From: an uncultured cyanobacterium
Lineage (GTDB): Bacteria; Cyanobacteriota; Cyanobacteriia; CACIAM-69d
Reading direction: 5' to 3'
Length of the DNA stretch: 64,000 bases
Assembly: GCA_937883785.1 (NCBI GenBank)
Contig: CALGDE010000133.1
Span: 1-64,000 of the forward strand
Shown: piece after piece, positions 1-10,295 of the stretch
How positions within the stretch are numbered: the first letter of the stretch is position 1
Layout of the letters: each line of letters begins with the position of its first letter
Notes under the pieces: generated by a model
Database searches by the model: none
What the model was told of the DNA's origin: nothing
The model's input: only the letters and a program-made list of their open reading frames with translations
Program-made: the position numbers and the translations under genes

Positions 1-36
1 CTTGATGATGCGCAGGTTAGCTAATTAAGATTTACT

Positions 37-510
37 TTATAAATTAGCTCTAAAAGGCAACACCTCCACAAAAGTTGGCTGCCCATCGAGGCGTACCCTT
101 TGGGTTTGCATAATGCCGGTGGCCGAGGCAGTTTGTACTAATTCCGCCAAGCTAGGGTAAATATCTATAAACGGTCGGTTGATATGTCTGACGGTGCTGT
201 TGCTAATGGTTTTGCCTTGGGGGTTAACGATGGCGACCTCTTTGACTTCGGGCAAGGCGGCGTAGTTGGTAACTGCCCGATCCAGCAGGGAAAGGTAGTT
301 GATTTCGATTAGCCCTTCCGTGGAAAGCTTTAGGGCCTGAGTCACCGTGGATGCGCGAATGTTAACCTGCCGTTCCAAATCACGGCTAATTATACGGTAG
401 TTAATCCAAGTGGCTCCAAAACCAATGATGGTTAAGGACAGTCCAAAACCCATCAACAATTGACGAAAAATTGGTTTTATGGGGGAGGTGCCACTCAAAA
501 CAATGCCCAA
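37..510 (-). CDS. Membrane sensor-domain protein lacking an output domain
   Basis: The product is 157 residues. It has a cytoplasmic N-terminus, one hydrophobic segment at about residues 15-37 and an extracytoplasmic region resembling the sensor part of two-component kinases, including the stretch VKEVAIVNPQGKTI. It ends at LPFRANL and a TAA, with no second membrane segment, HAMP or kinase domain. The sequence between the stop and the window edge holds further stops in the same frame. The gene is divergent from a PhnD-type binding protein, an arrangement often seen for binding-protein/sensor-kinase pairs. It is probably the remnant of a longer sensor kinase, although a short free-standing sensor cannot be excluded. 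I see the sensor-like domain; the truncation is inferred. Confidence 0.55.
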   Translation of the reverse strand: MGIVLSGTSPIKPIFRQLLMGFGLSLTIIGFGATWINYRIISRDLERQVNIRASTVTQALKLSTEGLIEINYLSLLDRAVTNYAALPEVKEVAIVNPQGKTISNSTVRHINRPFIDIYPSLAELVQTASATGIMQTQRVRLDGQPTFVEVLPFRANL

Positions 511-715
511 ATCTAATGCTAACTACAATTATTAATTAGAATTTAATTTTGTGTTAATTAGGATTTTAATCTCGTATTAATTGGAATTTCAATTTTGACT
601 TTCACGGGTGCTGATTTTTGCAGGACCGTTATTTTCCGCCCAGAAGTGCCTGCGCAGAAGAAATTCGATATTTACCTTTTAGGTTTTTCCTTTCAGATAT
701 AAACGACTAATTATC

Positions 716-1735
716 ATGAAAAGACAACAATTTATCCGCCTTTTGCTGAGCTTTGGCGCGGGCTCTGTGGGGGGACAATTTTTAAAGGGGTGTCAACAGT
801 CTCCTTCAAGGGGGACGTCAGGTCTCCCTATTGAACTAAGCTTTGGCATTTTAACTACAGAGTCTGAAGCGGATTTGGTACCGAACTGGCAGCCGTTTCT
901 GGAAGATCTGGCCGAAGCCATCGGCTATCCGGTGCGGCCTTTTTTTGCTGACCAGTACTCTAGCCTGATCGAGGCTATGCGCTCCGGTGCGATTCAAATG
1001 GCTTGGTTTGGTGGAAAGGTCTATGTGGAAGCTGCCACCGTTGCCGATGCTCGTGCCTTTGCCCTTACTGTTTCTGATGAAGGTAGTCGAGGGTATTATG
1101 CTCATTTAATTACTCACAAAAATAGCCCTTGGCTCACACAGATTGGCGATCGCCCTGTCAGTGAATATCTTTTAGAAAATGGCAAAGCGTTGACCTTCGC
1201 CTTTAATGATGTGAATTCAACCTCTGGTTATCTGGTGCCGATGTTCTATCTGTTCGCTAAAAATGAAATTGTTCCTCGTACCTATTTTTCTGAGTTGAGT
1301 TTCCTTGGAAGCCATGAAGATACGGCTTTGGCGATCGCTAACCAAGAAATTGATGTGGCAACAAATAATAGTGAAGCCCTCCAGCGTTTTGCCAACAAAT
1401 ATCCAGATCGCATCGATGAGTTAAAGATTATTTGGACCTCACCCCTTATTCCAGGTGATCCCATTGCCTACACGGATCAACTCCCGGAGGAGCTGAAGGC
1501 AAGTATTCGTGAATTCTTCTACAGCTACGACAATCAACCGGTATTAAAGGCACTAAACTGGTCGGGCTTTGATGAGGCTACGGATATTGATTGGCACCCC
1601 ATTCGCAAGCTAGAAATCGGCAAACAAATTCTTGATATTGAGCAAAATAAATCCATAAAACCCGCAGAAAAGGAAAAGGTTATTCGTGGACTTCAGGGGC
1701 GACTAAAAGAACTGCAGGCGGCTTCTGAACGCTAA
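716..1735 (+). CDS. PhnD-type phosphate/phosphonate-binding ABC protein
   Basis: This 339-residue protein belongs to the PhnD periplasmic-binding family, which captures phosphonate, phosphite or phosphate for ABC import or for sensing. The N-terminus has a basic start, a hydrophobic stretch and Cys26 in a weak lipobox (LKGC), so it is probably a lipoprotein. Family hallmarks are LSFGILTTE near residue 42, IQMAWFGGKVYVEA near residue 99 and NSTSGYLVPMFYLF near residue 168. No permease or ATPase gene follows. The divergent partner is a membrane sensor protein, so this copy may serve ligand sensing instead of transport. The true ligand cannot be read from sequence. Confidence 0.85.
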   Translation: MKRQQFIRLLLSFGAGSVGGQFLKGCQQSPSRGTSGLPIELSFGILTTESEADLVPNWQPFLEDLAEAIGYPVRPFFADQYSSLIEAMRSGAIQMAWFGGKVYVEAATVADARAFALTVSDEGSRGYYAHLITHKNSPWLTQIGDRPVSEYLLENGKALTFAFNDVNSTSGYLVPMFYLFAKNEIVPRTYFSELSFLGSHEDTALAIANQEIDVATNNSEALQRFANKYPDRIDELKIIWTSPLIPGDPIAYTDQLPEELKASIREFFYSYDNQPVLKALNWSGFDEATDIDWHPIRKLEIGKQILDIEQNKSIKPAEKEKVIRGLQGRLKELQAASER

Positions 1736-2074
1736 TTTTTAGAGATGTGTTTTGGGGTTTGGCTGGGATTTTGGTTGGGATTGACGACGTATTCAACGAG
1801 AAGGGTCTTGGGATCGCTCAAATTGAGTCAGTTTCCGACAAATCAATTGCCCACTGGAGATGTGATGTTTTCCTGTTTCGTCAATAAACCTTTTGCTTTT
1901 TGTGGGAAATGTCAACGGAGCATTGCAAGTAACGTTCTGGCTACAATGGGAGCCCGAGCGCTGGGAATAGGCTTGGGAGGTGAGAATGTGTCGCTGTTTT
2001 TAGGATTTCACCGGTTGGGAGGTGAATCTTATAAGGTGATGTGATGTAGTGCGAGCCCACTTTGCGAGCCCACA
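1736..2074. other. Intergenic region, no supported gene
   Basis: There are about 340 bases between the PhnD-type gene and the next membrane-protein gene. A 99-codon reading frame from 1745 to 2044 has no recognisable domain and an odd composition, so I do not call it. I see no clear terminator or RNA gene here. Confidence 0.5.
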
Positions 2075-3307
2075 ATGACCCAAGCTTCGTTACTGTCTCA
2101 GGCTAAACAAGGGGATGCCCAGGCCATTGAGTCGTTGATGAACCAGGCCCTGCGCCCGGCGGGAATTCAGGTGCGCCTGTTGGTGTTCCAGTCCTGCTTG
2201 ACGGTAATGGCGATCGCCAAAACGGTGCCCGACCGCAAATTCATGGTGAATTTTGTTCAGCGGGGCATGGGTAGTTTATCCAGCGCCAATGGATTGGATA
2301 TTCAGCAGGTGCTAGTCCAAGGGTTTCTTCAGGGCAACCGCACTCCCCAGTGGCAGGTGACCTTGGTGGAAAACGGTGGCAAGTTTGTCCTGTCCCCTGA
2401 GGAGACTGCGCCTCAGCCGGCGCCCCCCACCCCGTTCCAAAATCCCCCTGAGCTTAACGAAACGGCTTCTCTCCAGGGCGATCGCCCCCTCCAAGGGTCT
2501 CCCGTATCCAGCTCCGCCTCCAGATCTATACCAAAGCCTGCGTTAGATGCGCCTGCGTTAGATGCGTCAGAGCCGCGTCCTAAAGCGTCCCCCATCTCCT
2601 CCAAACTTCGTCAGCCTCAGGCGGCTCCAGCAACCTATCGCAAGCCTCTTTCTCCTGCCCAGCGATGGGTAATGGGCATCGGCGGCTGGATTTTGGCGGG
2701 GGCGATCGCCCTAGGGTTGCGCGTCATTATTGCCCTGCTGGCGGAAACCCAGGTGTATACCTTGCCCTATGCGGGGGAGCTGCTGCAGTCCATGGAGGTG
2801 GCAGAGCTATTGAACCTGATTATTTTTGCGGTGCTGGGACTGGGCATGGGGCTGTCGGCAATCATCCTGCCCCGCCGCTGGGGGATACAACTCAGCGCCG
2901 TGGTCCTTACCCTGCTGGTGCCGGCGATTTTCATGGTGAGTCCCGCCGTTCGCCATCAACTGTGGCTGCGGCAAGTATCCGACGCCCAGCAGCTTACCCC
3001 CGCCGCCGTTTTGGAAAAAATGGACCAGTTTTTGGAGAGCCGCGTGGAAGAAACGGGACTGCTGGGGTTCTACGTTTACACCGCTAAGTACTCCAAACTG
3101 CCCATCGCCGCTGAGGATACCAACAGCGTCAGTGCTTTAGATAAGCAGGTTAACTTGACCCTCGCTGATGCGGCGCGGGTACCGGAAACGGAGGTGGCAA
3201 AATTTTTGGAGTGGGGAACTTGGGGCATTCGAGGGTTTTACTTCTTGGTGGCCACTTTCGCCGCCGTGTCCCATTTCCGCCAGGGAATTTCCCTTCGCGA
3301 CTTGTAG
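2075..3307 (+). CDS. Cyanobacterial four-helix membrane protein with cytoplasmic N-domain
   Basis: The protein has 410 residues. Residues 1-115 form a small soluble domain beginning QAKQGDAQAIESLMN, a motif I recognise from many cyanobacterial hypothetical proteins. A Pro/Ser/Ala-rich linker (about 115-195) follows; it contains a short exact duplication giving APALDAPALDA. Hydrophobic helices lie at about 200-222, 245-265, 270-290 and 382-402. No catalytic motif is visible and the function is unknown. The gene stands alone, with ftsX 200 bases downstream on the same strand. Confidence 0.75.
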   Translation: MTQASLLSQAKQGDAQAIESLMNQALRPAGIQVRLLVFQSCLTVMAIAKTVPDRKFMVNFVQRGMGSLSSANGLDIQQVLVQGFLQGNRTPQWQVTLVENGGKFVLSPEETAPQPAPPTPFQNPPELNETASLQGDRPLQGSPVSSSASRSIPKPALDAPALDASEPRPKASPISSKLRQPQAAPATYRKPLSPAQRWVMGIGGWILAGAIALGLRVIIALLAETQVYTLPYAGELLQSMEVAELLNLIIFAVLGLGMGLSAIILPRRWGIQLSAVVLTLLVPAIFMVSPAVRHQLWLRQVSDAQQLTPAAVLEKMDQFLESRVEETGLLGFYVYTAKYSKLPIAAEDTNSVSALDKQVNLTLADAARVPETEVAKFLEWGTWGIRGFYFLVATFAAVSHFRQGISLRDL

Positions 3308-3505
3308 AAGCCCTGCATGGGATTATTGGTATGGGATTGCTGGTATGGGCTTGTCACACTGTCGGCTTATCGGATTAATCGGCGATGACTGGTGGATCTT
3401 GGGCAGAATGCCTATCTTGGAAAAAAGATTTTAGGGGCCGTGCGTAAGGTTTCTAGGGTTTGGTGACGATTAGCAATAGCAGATTAGCCAAGAGGGGCGA
3501 TCGCA

Positions 3506-4438
3506 ATGTGGGATGGACTAACCCGATGGGGTTACCTATGGCAGGAAACCTGGCGGGGATTTCGCCGGGGAGGCTGGATGAATTGGGCGGCGGTGGCCAC
3601 GGTGGCCGTGTCGTTGTTTTTATTGGGTACCAGTTTGCAAGCGTCGTGGCACCTGGAGCGGTTGCTGAATCAGTTTGGCAGTCAGCTAGAGATTTCTGTG
3701 TATGTGCAGCCCCAGGTGGACCCGGCTCCGGTGCAAGCGGCAGTGGAAGCCTTGCCGGAGGTGGCTTCAGTGACCCTGGTATCAAAGGGTGATGCCTGGG
3801 AAGGGTTGGTGAAGGAGCTGGGCATTTCTAATATTGAGGTGGCGACCCAGCAGCTGGAGGGAAATCCGTTGCTGGATGAGCTGAAGGTAAAAGTGACCTC
3901 CCCTGCGGTGGCTCCTGAGGTGGCAGCCCAGGTGGAAAACATTGCTGGCGTGGAGGATACCCGCTATGTGGCGGAGGTGGTAACGCGCCTGCGGGAGGTG
4001 AATGAGCTGTTGACCTGGGTTGGGTTGGGGGCGATCGCCCTGGTGATTTCGGCGGCGGTGGCGACGACGATGACCACTATTCGACTGGTGGTGGCAGCCC
4101 GCAGTCAGGAAATTGAAATTATGCGGCTGGTGGGGGCTACACGGGGGTGGATTTATCTCCCATTTTTGATGCAGGGGGCCGTGTTTGGACTCCAGGGGGG
4201 CGTTATTGCCTGGGGGGCGATCGCCGTAGTGCAACAAATTTTGCGGTCTGTGCTCAGCAGTCAGCCCAGCTTTTTGCAGTTTCTGGCGCGGGAATTACCC
4301 CTTACCTCCCGTGAAACGTTGTTATTGCTCATTGTGCTGCTGATTTTCGGCACGGGGGTGGGGCTGATTGCCAGTGCCCTGGCGGTGCGCCGAACTAAGG
4401 CAGAGGTCGACAGCGACCAGGTGGCTTGGACCATTTAG
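3506..4438 (+). CDS. ftsX: Cell division protein FtsX
   Basis: FtsX is the membrane subunit of the FtsEX ABC-type complex, which couples cell division to septal peptidoglycan hydrolase activation. The 310-residue product has the family layout: a cytoplasmic N-terminus, a first transmembrane helix at about residues 27-47, a periplasmic domain starting LEISVYVQPQVD, and three C-terminal helices (about 170-192, 220-243 and 275-295). The cytoplasmic segment SQEIEIMRLVGATRGWI between helices 2 and 3 is the FtsX/MacB-type coupling motif. The ATPase partner ftsE is not adjacent. Confidence 0.93.
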   Translation: MWDGLTRWGYLWQETWRGFRRGGWMNWAAVATVAVSLFLLGTSLQASWHLERLLNQFGSQLEISVYVQPQVDPAPVQAAVEALPEVASVTLVSKGDAWEGLVKELGISNIEVATQQLEGNPLLDELKVKVTSPAVAPEVAAQVENIAGVEDTRYVAEVVTRLREVNELLTWVGLGAIALVISAAVATTMTTIRLVVAARSQEIEIMRLVGATRGWIYLPFLMQGAVFGLQGGVIAWGAIAVVQQILRSVLSSQPSFLQFLARELPLTSRETLLLLIVLLIFGTGVGLIASALAVRRTKAEVDSDQVAWTI

Positions 4439-4607
4439 AGTGATTTCGGCACGCTAAATTTGCCAAGATTTTTTGCCAAAGCTTATAGATCTACTAAAGG
4501 TTCCTAAAACGGCGAATCCCTCTGCCCTGTTACATTTGCCGCCATTGGGCACTGGAATTTGCTAGACCTAGATCACCTTTTAAACCATTTTTTAGAACGT
4601 AAGACAT

Positions 4608-5654
4608 ATGCCGGTACCCCAAGTGTTGTGTGTGGGTGAAATGTTATGGGATTGCTTGGGGGATTCCGCTGAGAATGGGGGGGCAAAAGATAAAGCTGAT
4701 TCGTCCAATGTGGGGTCTGCCGCCCCTGATCCCTCCAAAATAGAAAATTGGACGGCTTATCCTGGCGGCGCACCCGCTAACGTGGCGTGCGCGTTGCCAA
4801 AGTTAGGGGTGCAGTCGGCGTTAATTAGCTGTTTGGGGCAGGATGCTGCTGGCGATCGCCTCCTGAAAATTTTGCAGCAGGGGGGCGTCAATATCGACGG
4901 CATTCAGCGTCATCCCGCTCCCACCCGCGAAGTATACGTGGTGCGGGATGGGACGGGCGATCGCCAGTTTGTCGCCTTTGGTGCGGAGGGAAAGGGGGAG
5001 CAGGATACTACCGCCTTTGCCGATACCCAGCTATTGCCTGCCTCGGTGCCCCAGCCCCTATTTAGCTCGGCGAAATTTTTGACCCTGGGCACATTGGCAC
5101 TGGCCTATCCCAATAGCGGCAGGGCGATCGCCCACGCCCTCGACCTGGCGGACCAATATTATGTGCCGGTATTTTTGGACCTAAACTGGCGTCCGTTGTT
5201 TTGGCCCGACCCCAGTAAGGCCCAGCAAACCATTGCCCCAATCTTAGAGCGGGTGGACTTACTGAAGCTCTCTAAGGAAGAAGCTCTATGGATGTTTGCA
5301 ACCGATGATCCAGCGGCGATCGCCCAAAAGCTAGACCACTTAGAGGGGGTGATTATTACCGATGGTGCCAATGGCTGTCGCTACTGTTTAGGAGGACATA
5401 TGGGCGCTCATCCTGGCTTTAAAGCAGCGGTGGTGGACACCACGGGAGCGGGAGATGGATTTGTGGCGGGATTTCTGAGCCAGCTGCTCCAGGGAGGGCT
5501 CAAGACTTTGGACGATCCTAAGCGGGTGTATCGTATGGTGGTTTACGCCAGCGCCGTAGGAGCCTTAGTGACTCAAAAATCGGGGGCGATCGCCGCCCAA
5601 CCCAACCGCACTGAAGTGGAGAATTTCTTACGACAGCAGGGACTGATTGCCTAA
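4608..5654 (+). CDS. PfkB-family carbohydrate kinase, probably fructokinase
   Basis: The 348-residue product is a ribokinase/PfkB-family sugar kinase that uses ATP to phosphorylate a sugar, probably fructose. The first PfkB signature is GGAPANVACALPKLG near residue 50. The second is DTTGAGDGFVAGF near residue 275, where the Asp of GAGD is the catalytic base. The opening VLCVGEMLWDCLGD is typical of fructokinases. A low-complexity insert of about 25 residues (20-45, Ala/Asp/Ser-rich) separates the first strand from the GG motif. Substrate choice is inferred from overall resemblance; an adenosine- or ribokinase-like specificity is less likely. Confidence 0.85.
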   Translation: MPVPQVLCVGEMLWDCLGDSAENGGAKDKADSSNVGSAAPDPSKIENWTAYPGGAPANVACALPKLGVQSALISCLGQDAAGDRLLKILQQGGVNIDGIQRHPAPTREVYVVRDGTGDRQFVAFGAEGKGEQDTTAFADTQLLPASVPQPLFSSAKFLTLGTLALAYPNSGRAIAHALDLADQYYVPVFLDLNWRPLFWPDPSKAQQTIAPILERVDLLKLSKEEALWMFATDDPAAIAQKLDHLEGVIITDGANGCRYCLGGHMGAHPGFKAAVVDTTGAGDGFVAGFLSQLLQGGLKTLDDPKRVYRMVVYASAVGALVTQKSGAIAAQPNRTEVENFLRQQGLIA

Positions 5655-5728
5655 GCTGCTTCCTTAGTTTACTTGCTTAGGCCGTCGTGCTTACTCAGGC
5701 TGCCGTGCCGCTTTAGCCATCATCTTGG

Positions 5729-8700
5729 TTAGTCATCATCTTGGATAAACGTTGGATCTTGGATGACACTCGTGTCCTCAAACAGCGCCTCATCCCAAAT
5801 TAAATCTCCCAGCGCCTCCATCATCGGCACCACCTCATCTTCCCGTAACTCAAGACCGCTGCCGTTCCCCGAGTCCTCGCGATCGCCCGCCGGGTAATGC
5901 CCGTTGGTAACAACCGCCTCCTCTCCAGAGTTTCGACCGGGAATGATAATGGGAGCCTTACTGGTGGGGACGTCGGACGTGTCCGAGGAGTCCCTCAGCA
6001 GCCAATAGGTGGCCATCTTCCCGCGCCCCTTAATATCAATTACCCCGCGCTCCTCAAAGCGAAAATCATCCTTCAAGGCTTGATACACCGTCTCCGTTAC
6101 CTGGATTCGCCCCCCCTCACCGTGGGACTCCATACGGCTAGCGATATTCACCGTGTCCCCCCACAGGTCGTAGGCGAATTTTTTAATGCCGATAACCCCC
6201 GCTACCACCGAGCCCGTGTTGATTCCAATGCGAATTTGGAACGGCTTCCCGTCAGGACTTTTGTACTCCTGAATGGCAATTTGCATATCCAGCGCCAGGT
6301 TGGCCACCGCCTTAATATGGTCTTTCATGGGCAGGGGCAAACCGCCCACCACCATATATTCGTCACCCACCGTTTTGATTTTTTCTAAACCGTGGTACTC
6401 CGCCAAATGGTCAAAGGTGGAGAAAATCAGGTTCAGCATATTCACCAGCTCGATGGGGCGCATTTGAGCTGACAAATGGGTGAAACCCACCAGGTCCGCA
6501 AATAAAATTGTGGCTTCGTCGTAAAGCTGAGCCAGCGTGCCCTCGCCCTGCTTCAGGCTTTCTGCCACCGGTCGAGGCAAGATATTCAGCAGCAGCCGGT
6601 CCGCCTTCTCCTGCTCCGCAAACAGCGCTTCCTCCGCCATCTTGCGTTCAGTAATATTTTGCATGGTGCCTTCGTAATACAGCAGCCGACCGTCCACATC
6701 TTTAACGGCGCGGGCATTTTCCGAGACCCAAAAGGATTTCCCTTCCGCGTCGTACACCTGGGACTCAAAGCCGTAAATCTCTCCCGTTTGGGAAATCAGG
6801 GTCAAAAAGCTATCCCAACGCTCTGGGTCCACGTAGAACCGACGGGTGCGATTCAGCCCCGCCGGACCCAACACCTGGTCGATCGCCCCATAGCCAAACA
6901 TAGTCACTAGAGCCCGGTTGGCACTTAAAAACTGCCCCGTGGGCGCACACTGGTAAATGCCTTCCACGGCGTTTTCCACAATGCCGCGATATTTTTCTTC
7001 CGCCTGCTGTAGGGCCCCTTCCATTTGTTTGCGATCGCTCACGTCTCGGGCCATGGCTAAGAAAATTTTCAAGTCGCCAGAAAAGCGTACCCCTACCCGA
7101 GTTTCCACATGGAACATCCGCCCGTCCTTACAGCGATACATGCCTTCCAGAGTTACGGGCTGTCCCGGCTGCATCATGGACCAAATGCGATCATGCTGAT
7201 CCAGGGACGCCAGGGTATCCACGTCCGCCACATTCATGGTCAGCAGCTCCCGCCGCTCATATCCCAGGGATCGACACGCCTCCTGGTTCACATCGAGAAT
7301 ATTGCCTGACACGTCGTGCACAAACATCAAATCGGCCCCCGCCTGATCCGCCAGGAGCCGGAACTGGGCCTGAGTTTCCGTTAGGGCGGCGCGGGCGTCC
7401 TTACGCTCTGTAATATCTTCGGCAATACACAGTAGGTACAGAATCCGACCCTGGGCATCGAAAAGGGGCACCTTCATGGTGCGCAGGATTAGCTGCTCCG
7501 TGGCGCCATTTTTATCGATCGCCTCAAAGGGCTGCTCGGAAATTTCCACGGGACGGCGGTTTTCAATGGCTTCGCGATCCTGGGAGCGAAATGCCTGGGC
7601 TTGGTCCGGCAGATACAGTTCGTCGGCGGTGCGTCCGATGGCCTTGGTGCGGGTAATTTTAAACAGCGATTCACTGGCTCGATTCCACAGCACATGGCGG
7701 CACCCCTGACGCACGTCCTTGACATACACCGCCAGGGGAATGTTTTCCACGATGCCGTCAATAAACCGTTTAGCCCGCAGCACCTCTGCCACTAGCTGTT
7801 TCCGCTCGGAAATATCGCGAATGGTTAATACGGCGCTAACGCTTTCAATTTCTGTGGGCTGGCCACTTTTCGATGCACCGTTGGCATCCTGAGTCTCCTC
7901 ATAAAACCGTACCCCCGACCAGGAAATTTCCACCGAGCGGCGATCGCGCCCCAGCACCAGTTCAAAGGGAGCCTTTCCCGTCACGGCTCTGAGCCCCTGG
8001 GTCACCGGATGAGTGCCCAAGCGCACGGGCTCTCCCCGCTGATGCAGGGGCAGGGCGTCTAGCAATGGTGCGCCCAAAATTGCCGGGCGGTCCCGCTGCA
8101 CCAACTGTTCAAAAGCTAAATTGCACCACTGTACCCGCCCCTGACCGTCGGTCCACACCAGGGCGTCCTGCACGGACCCCAGCATCGTTTCCATACGGGT
8201 TAGATTGGCCCGCAACTTATCCCGCGACCCTTCCAATAGCTCCCACTGGCGCCGCCGCTCCACTTCCTCAAGCTGGCGCTGGGACTGGCGCAGGTCATCC
8301 TCCAGGCGCTTGTAATCGGTAATATCGTGGAACACAAACAGGGCGCACTCGGTGCCGTGGAGGTAGATAGACTCCGCCGACAGCAACACCATGCGCAGCT
8401 CTCGGGACTTGGTGCGGGCGGCCACTTCCTGGTTACGAACGCTGCTGCCCCGCTGTAAAGTGTGCATCACCAAGGTGCGATCGCTGGGGTTTTGCCAAAT
8501 GTTGAACTCCATATTGGTGAAGCCCATCATTTCCTCAAAGCTGTAGCCGAAAATCTCCAGAAAACTATCGTTAAAGTCAATCACCGTCCCGTCGGCAATG
8601 CGCATCAAGCAAATACCGCTGGGGCTGGCGTAAAAAATCTTGGAAAATTTGGTTTCCGATAAACTCAGCGCCGTGGTGCGCTCCCGCACCCGCTCTTCCA

Positions 8701-10012
8701 GCTCCGTCTTTTCCCGCTCTCCCATGCGCAGCCGCGCCCGCAGCTCTCGAATCATCGTCTGGGCTGCCTGACTAAGTTCGTCCACCTCCTCTAGGGGAAA
8801 AATGGGAAAACTGGCGTCCACTTTGCCAGCCGTAATCAGCCGGAACCGTCGTTCTAATCTTCCTAGCGATCGCCCCAGCCAAACCCCGGCGCCCCATCCT
8901 AAGGCTGCACCTCCTGCCCCCGCCAGCAGCACCCACAGCGCCGGCCACATCCAGCCCCGTGTCCCCACCGCAGGCACCACGGACACCACCAGCCAGTTTG
9001 CTCCCCGTCCCTGGCGCAGGGGCGTCACCCATAGTTCATAGGACCGCCCAAGGGCGTCGAGGGAAATTTGGTGGGATCGATCAATATTGCTCCATGAGCC
9101 GAAAGTGCGCCGCAGATTTTCTTCACCCGCATGGACCAGGGGAAACTCACTTTCTGACGCCGGTCCCGGTGACACGACCCGGGGAGAGGCTCGTCGCTCC
9201 GCCTCGGTGCCCCCAACGGTCAATAAAATTTGCTCCGTTGCCGGATCCAAAATAAACGCCTGCCCCTCCTCTACGGACTGGAATTGCTCTTCCAAGGTTT
9301 CGCCCAACGGTCCCAACGCCACCGTCACGCTCAAAATCCCCAAGCGTTTACCTTGGCGATCCACCACCGGCTGCCCTAGGCTAATGGACCAGTTGCCGTC
9401 GTCATCTCGCACCGGCGGCGTCCAAATGGTTTGCCCCGCCAGGGCCGGCTGCCGATACCAAGGCTGTTGGTCAAGGTTGTAGGAGGGCAAGGTGCGCAGG
9501 GTACTGGCGCGATTTCCCTGGCTGTCCACGTTGTAAATCCACAGTCGCCCTGGTGACCCATCGGCAGCACTTTGCCCCGACAAAATTTGAACGGACCCCT
9601 GGGGCGATCGCTGTACGGCGCTCAGTAATCCCGCTTCGTTGGCAAATCCAATAAATCGCAAGGTGGGAAACTGGCGAATTTGCTGCCCAAAAAATGCCTC
9701 TAAATTTTCCGGTGTCGCGGCGTTAACGGTGCCCAGCTTTAAATTGTCACTGTTAATCTGGCTTACCAATGCTGGTACCGCCAAATGGTCGTTAATGTCC
9801 TCTACCAGGGACTCTCCTTGGGCTCGCTGAAGGGCTTGGGATAGGGGACGACGGCTCTGGGATTGTCCCCCCACTAAAATCCATTGGGTGCCCGCCATCA
9901 ATAGCGCTGCGCTAGTGCCCCCTGCGATCGCCAAAACCCAACGCATAGAAACACGCTGGGCTAGTCGCCCCAAACGGGCCGCCATAAGGGTGCTAAGGGG
10001 AGCATTGGACAC
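5729..10012 (-). CDS. Multi-PAS adenylate cyclase receptor (Cache-HAMP-PAS-cyclase)
   Basis: This 1427-residue membrane receptor makes cyclic AMP. A first helix (about 23-46) is followed by a Cache-like extracytoplasmic sensor (about 50-345), a second helix (about 350-372), HAMP (about 380-430) and a short coiled coil. Five PAS or PAS-like modules begin near 454, 607, 745, 877 and 1004, and a class III cyclase domain occupies about 1140-1337. The metal-binding aspartates are in FADLVGFT and TVGDEYM. The adenine-selecting residues are Lys in EKIKTVGDEY and Asp in LWGDTVN; the transition-state Asn and Arg are in NIASRM. These point to ATP over GTP. The start is GTG at 10012, with an alternative ATG at 9985. 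An acidic tail of about 90 residues ends the protein. Confidence 0.9.
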   Translation of the reverse strand: MSNAPLSTLMAARLGRLAQRVSMRWVLAIAGGTSAALLMAGTQWILVGGQSQSRRPLSQALQRAQGESLVEDINDHLAVPALVSQINSDNLKLGTVNAATPENLEAFFGQQIRQFPTLRFIGFANEAGLLSAVQRSPQGSVQILSGQSAADGSPGRLWIYNVDSQGNRASTLRTLPSYNLDQQPWYRQPALAGQTIWTPPVRDDDGNWSISLGQPVVDRQGKRLGILSVTVALGPLGETLEEQFQSVEEGQAFILDPATEQILLTVGGTEAERRASPRVVSPGPASESEFPLVHAGEENLRRTFGSWSNIDRSHQISLDALGRSYELWVTPLRQGRGANWLVVSVVPAVGTRGWMWPALWVLLAGAGGAALGWGAGVWLGRSLGRLERRFRLITAGKVDASFPIFPLEEVDELSQAAQTMIRELRARLRMGEREKTELEERVRERTTALSLSETKFSKIFYASPSGICLMRIADGTVIDFNDSFLEIFGYSFEEMMGFTNMEFNIWQNPSDRTLVMHTLQRGSSVRNQEVAARTKSRELRMVLLSAESIYLHGTECALFVFHDITDYKRLEDDLRQSQRQLEEVERRRQWELLEGSRDKLRANLTRMETMLGSVQDALVWTDGQGRVQWCNLAFEQLVQRDRPAILGAPLLDALPLHQRGEPVRLGTHPVTQGLRAVTGKAPFELVLGRDRRSVEISWSGVRFYEETQDANGASKSGQPTEIESVSAVLTIRDISERKQLVAEVLRAKRFIDGIVENIPLAVYVKDVRQGCRHVLWNRASESLFKITRTKAIGRTADELYLPDQAQAFRSQDREAIENRRPVEISEQPFEAIDKNGATEQLILRTMKVPLFDAQGRILYLLCIAEDITERKDARAALTETQAQFRLLADQAGADLMFVHDVSGNILDVNQEACRSLGYERRELLTMNVADVDTLASLDQHDRIWSMMQPGQPVTLEGMYRCKDGRMFHVETRVGVRFSGDLKIFLAMARDVSDRKQMEGALQQAEEKYRGIVENAVEGIYQCAPTGQFLSANRALVTMFGYGAIDQVLGPAGLNRTRRFYVDPERWDSFLTLISQTGEIYGFESQVYDAEGKSFWVSENARAVKDVDGRLLYYEGTMQNITERKMAEEALFAEQEKADRLLLNILPRPVAESLKQGEGTLAQLYDEATILFADLVGFTHLSAQMRPIELVNMLNLIFSTFDHLAEYHGLEKIKTVGDEYMVVGGLPLPMKDHIKAVANLALDMQIAIQEYKSPDGKPFQIRIGINTGSVVAGVIGIKKFAYDLWGDTVNIASRMESHGEGGRIQVTETVYQALKDDFRFEERGVIDIKGRGKMATYWLLRDSSDTSDVPTSKAPIIIPGRNSGEEAVVTNGHYPAGDREDSGNGSGLELREDEVVPMMEALGDLIWDEALFEDTSVIQDPTFIQDDD

Positions 10013-10295
10013 GAGGGTTTGACGGAAACGTTAAAAACTAAATATGACGACCAGTATGACAATCGGAGAAAGTGAGTAGAAGTGATGATCCTGTAAGACT
10101 GCACACCCCATGTTGCACTCTTATTACACCGATTACACCGTCTTGCCGCAACGTTTCTTTTTGTCACGTTCTTGCCGCACCTTACGACAACGACGCTCCT
10201 AAACTCAACGTTTCCGTGTTCACACTAGCTGCGTAGCCACTAGCCACACCACCAGCCATTGAGATGCTGGCTATTTAAGGCTATTCAATTGCCGA

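Noticed and set aside
1745-2044. 99-codon frame after the PhnD-type gene
   Set aside because: Gly/Phe/Ser-rich sequence without domain, poor start context and no resemblance to any family I know; more likely intergenic.
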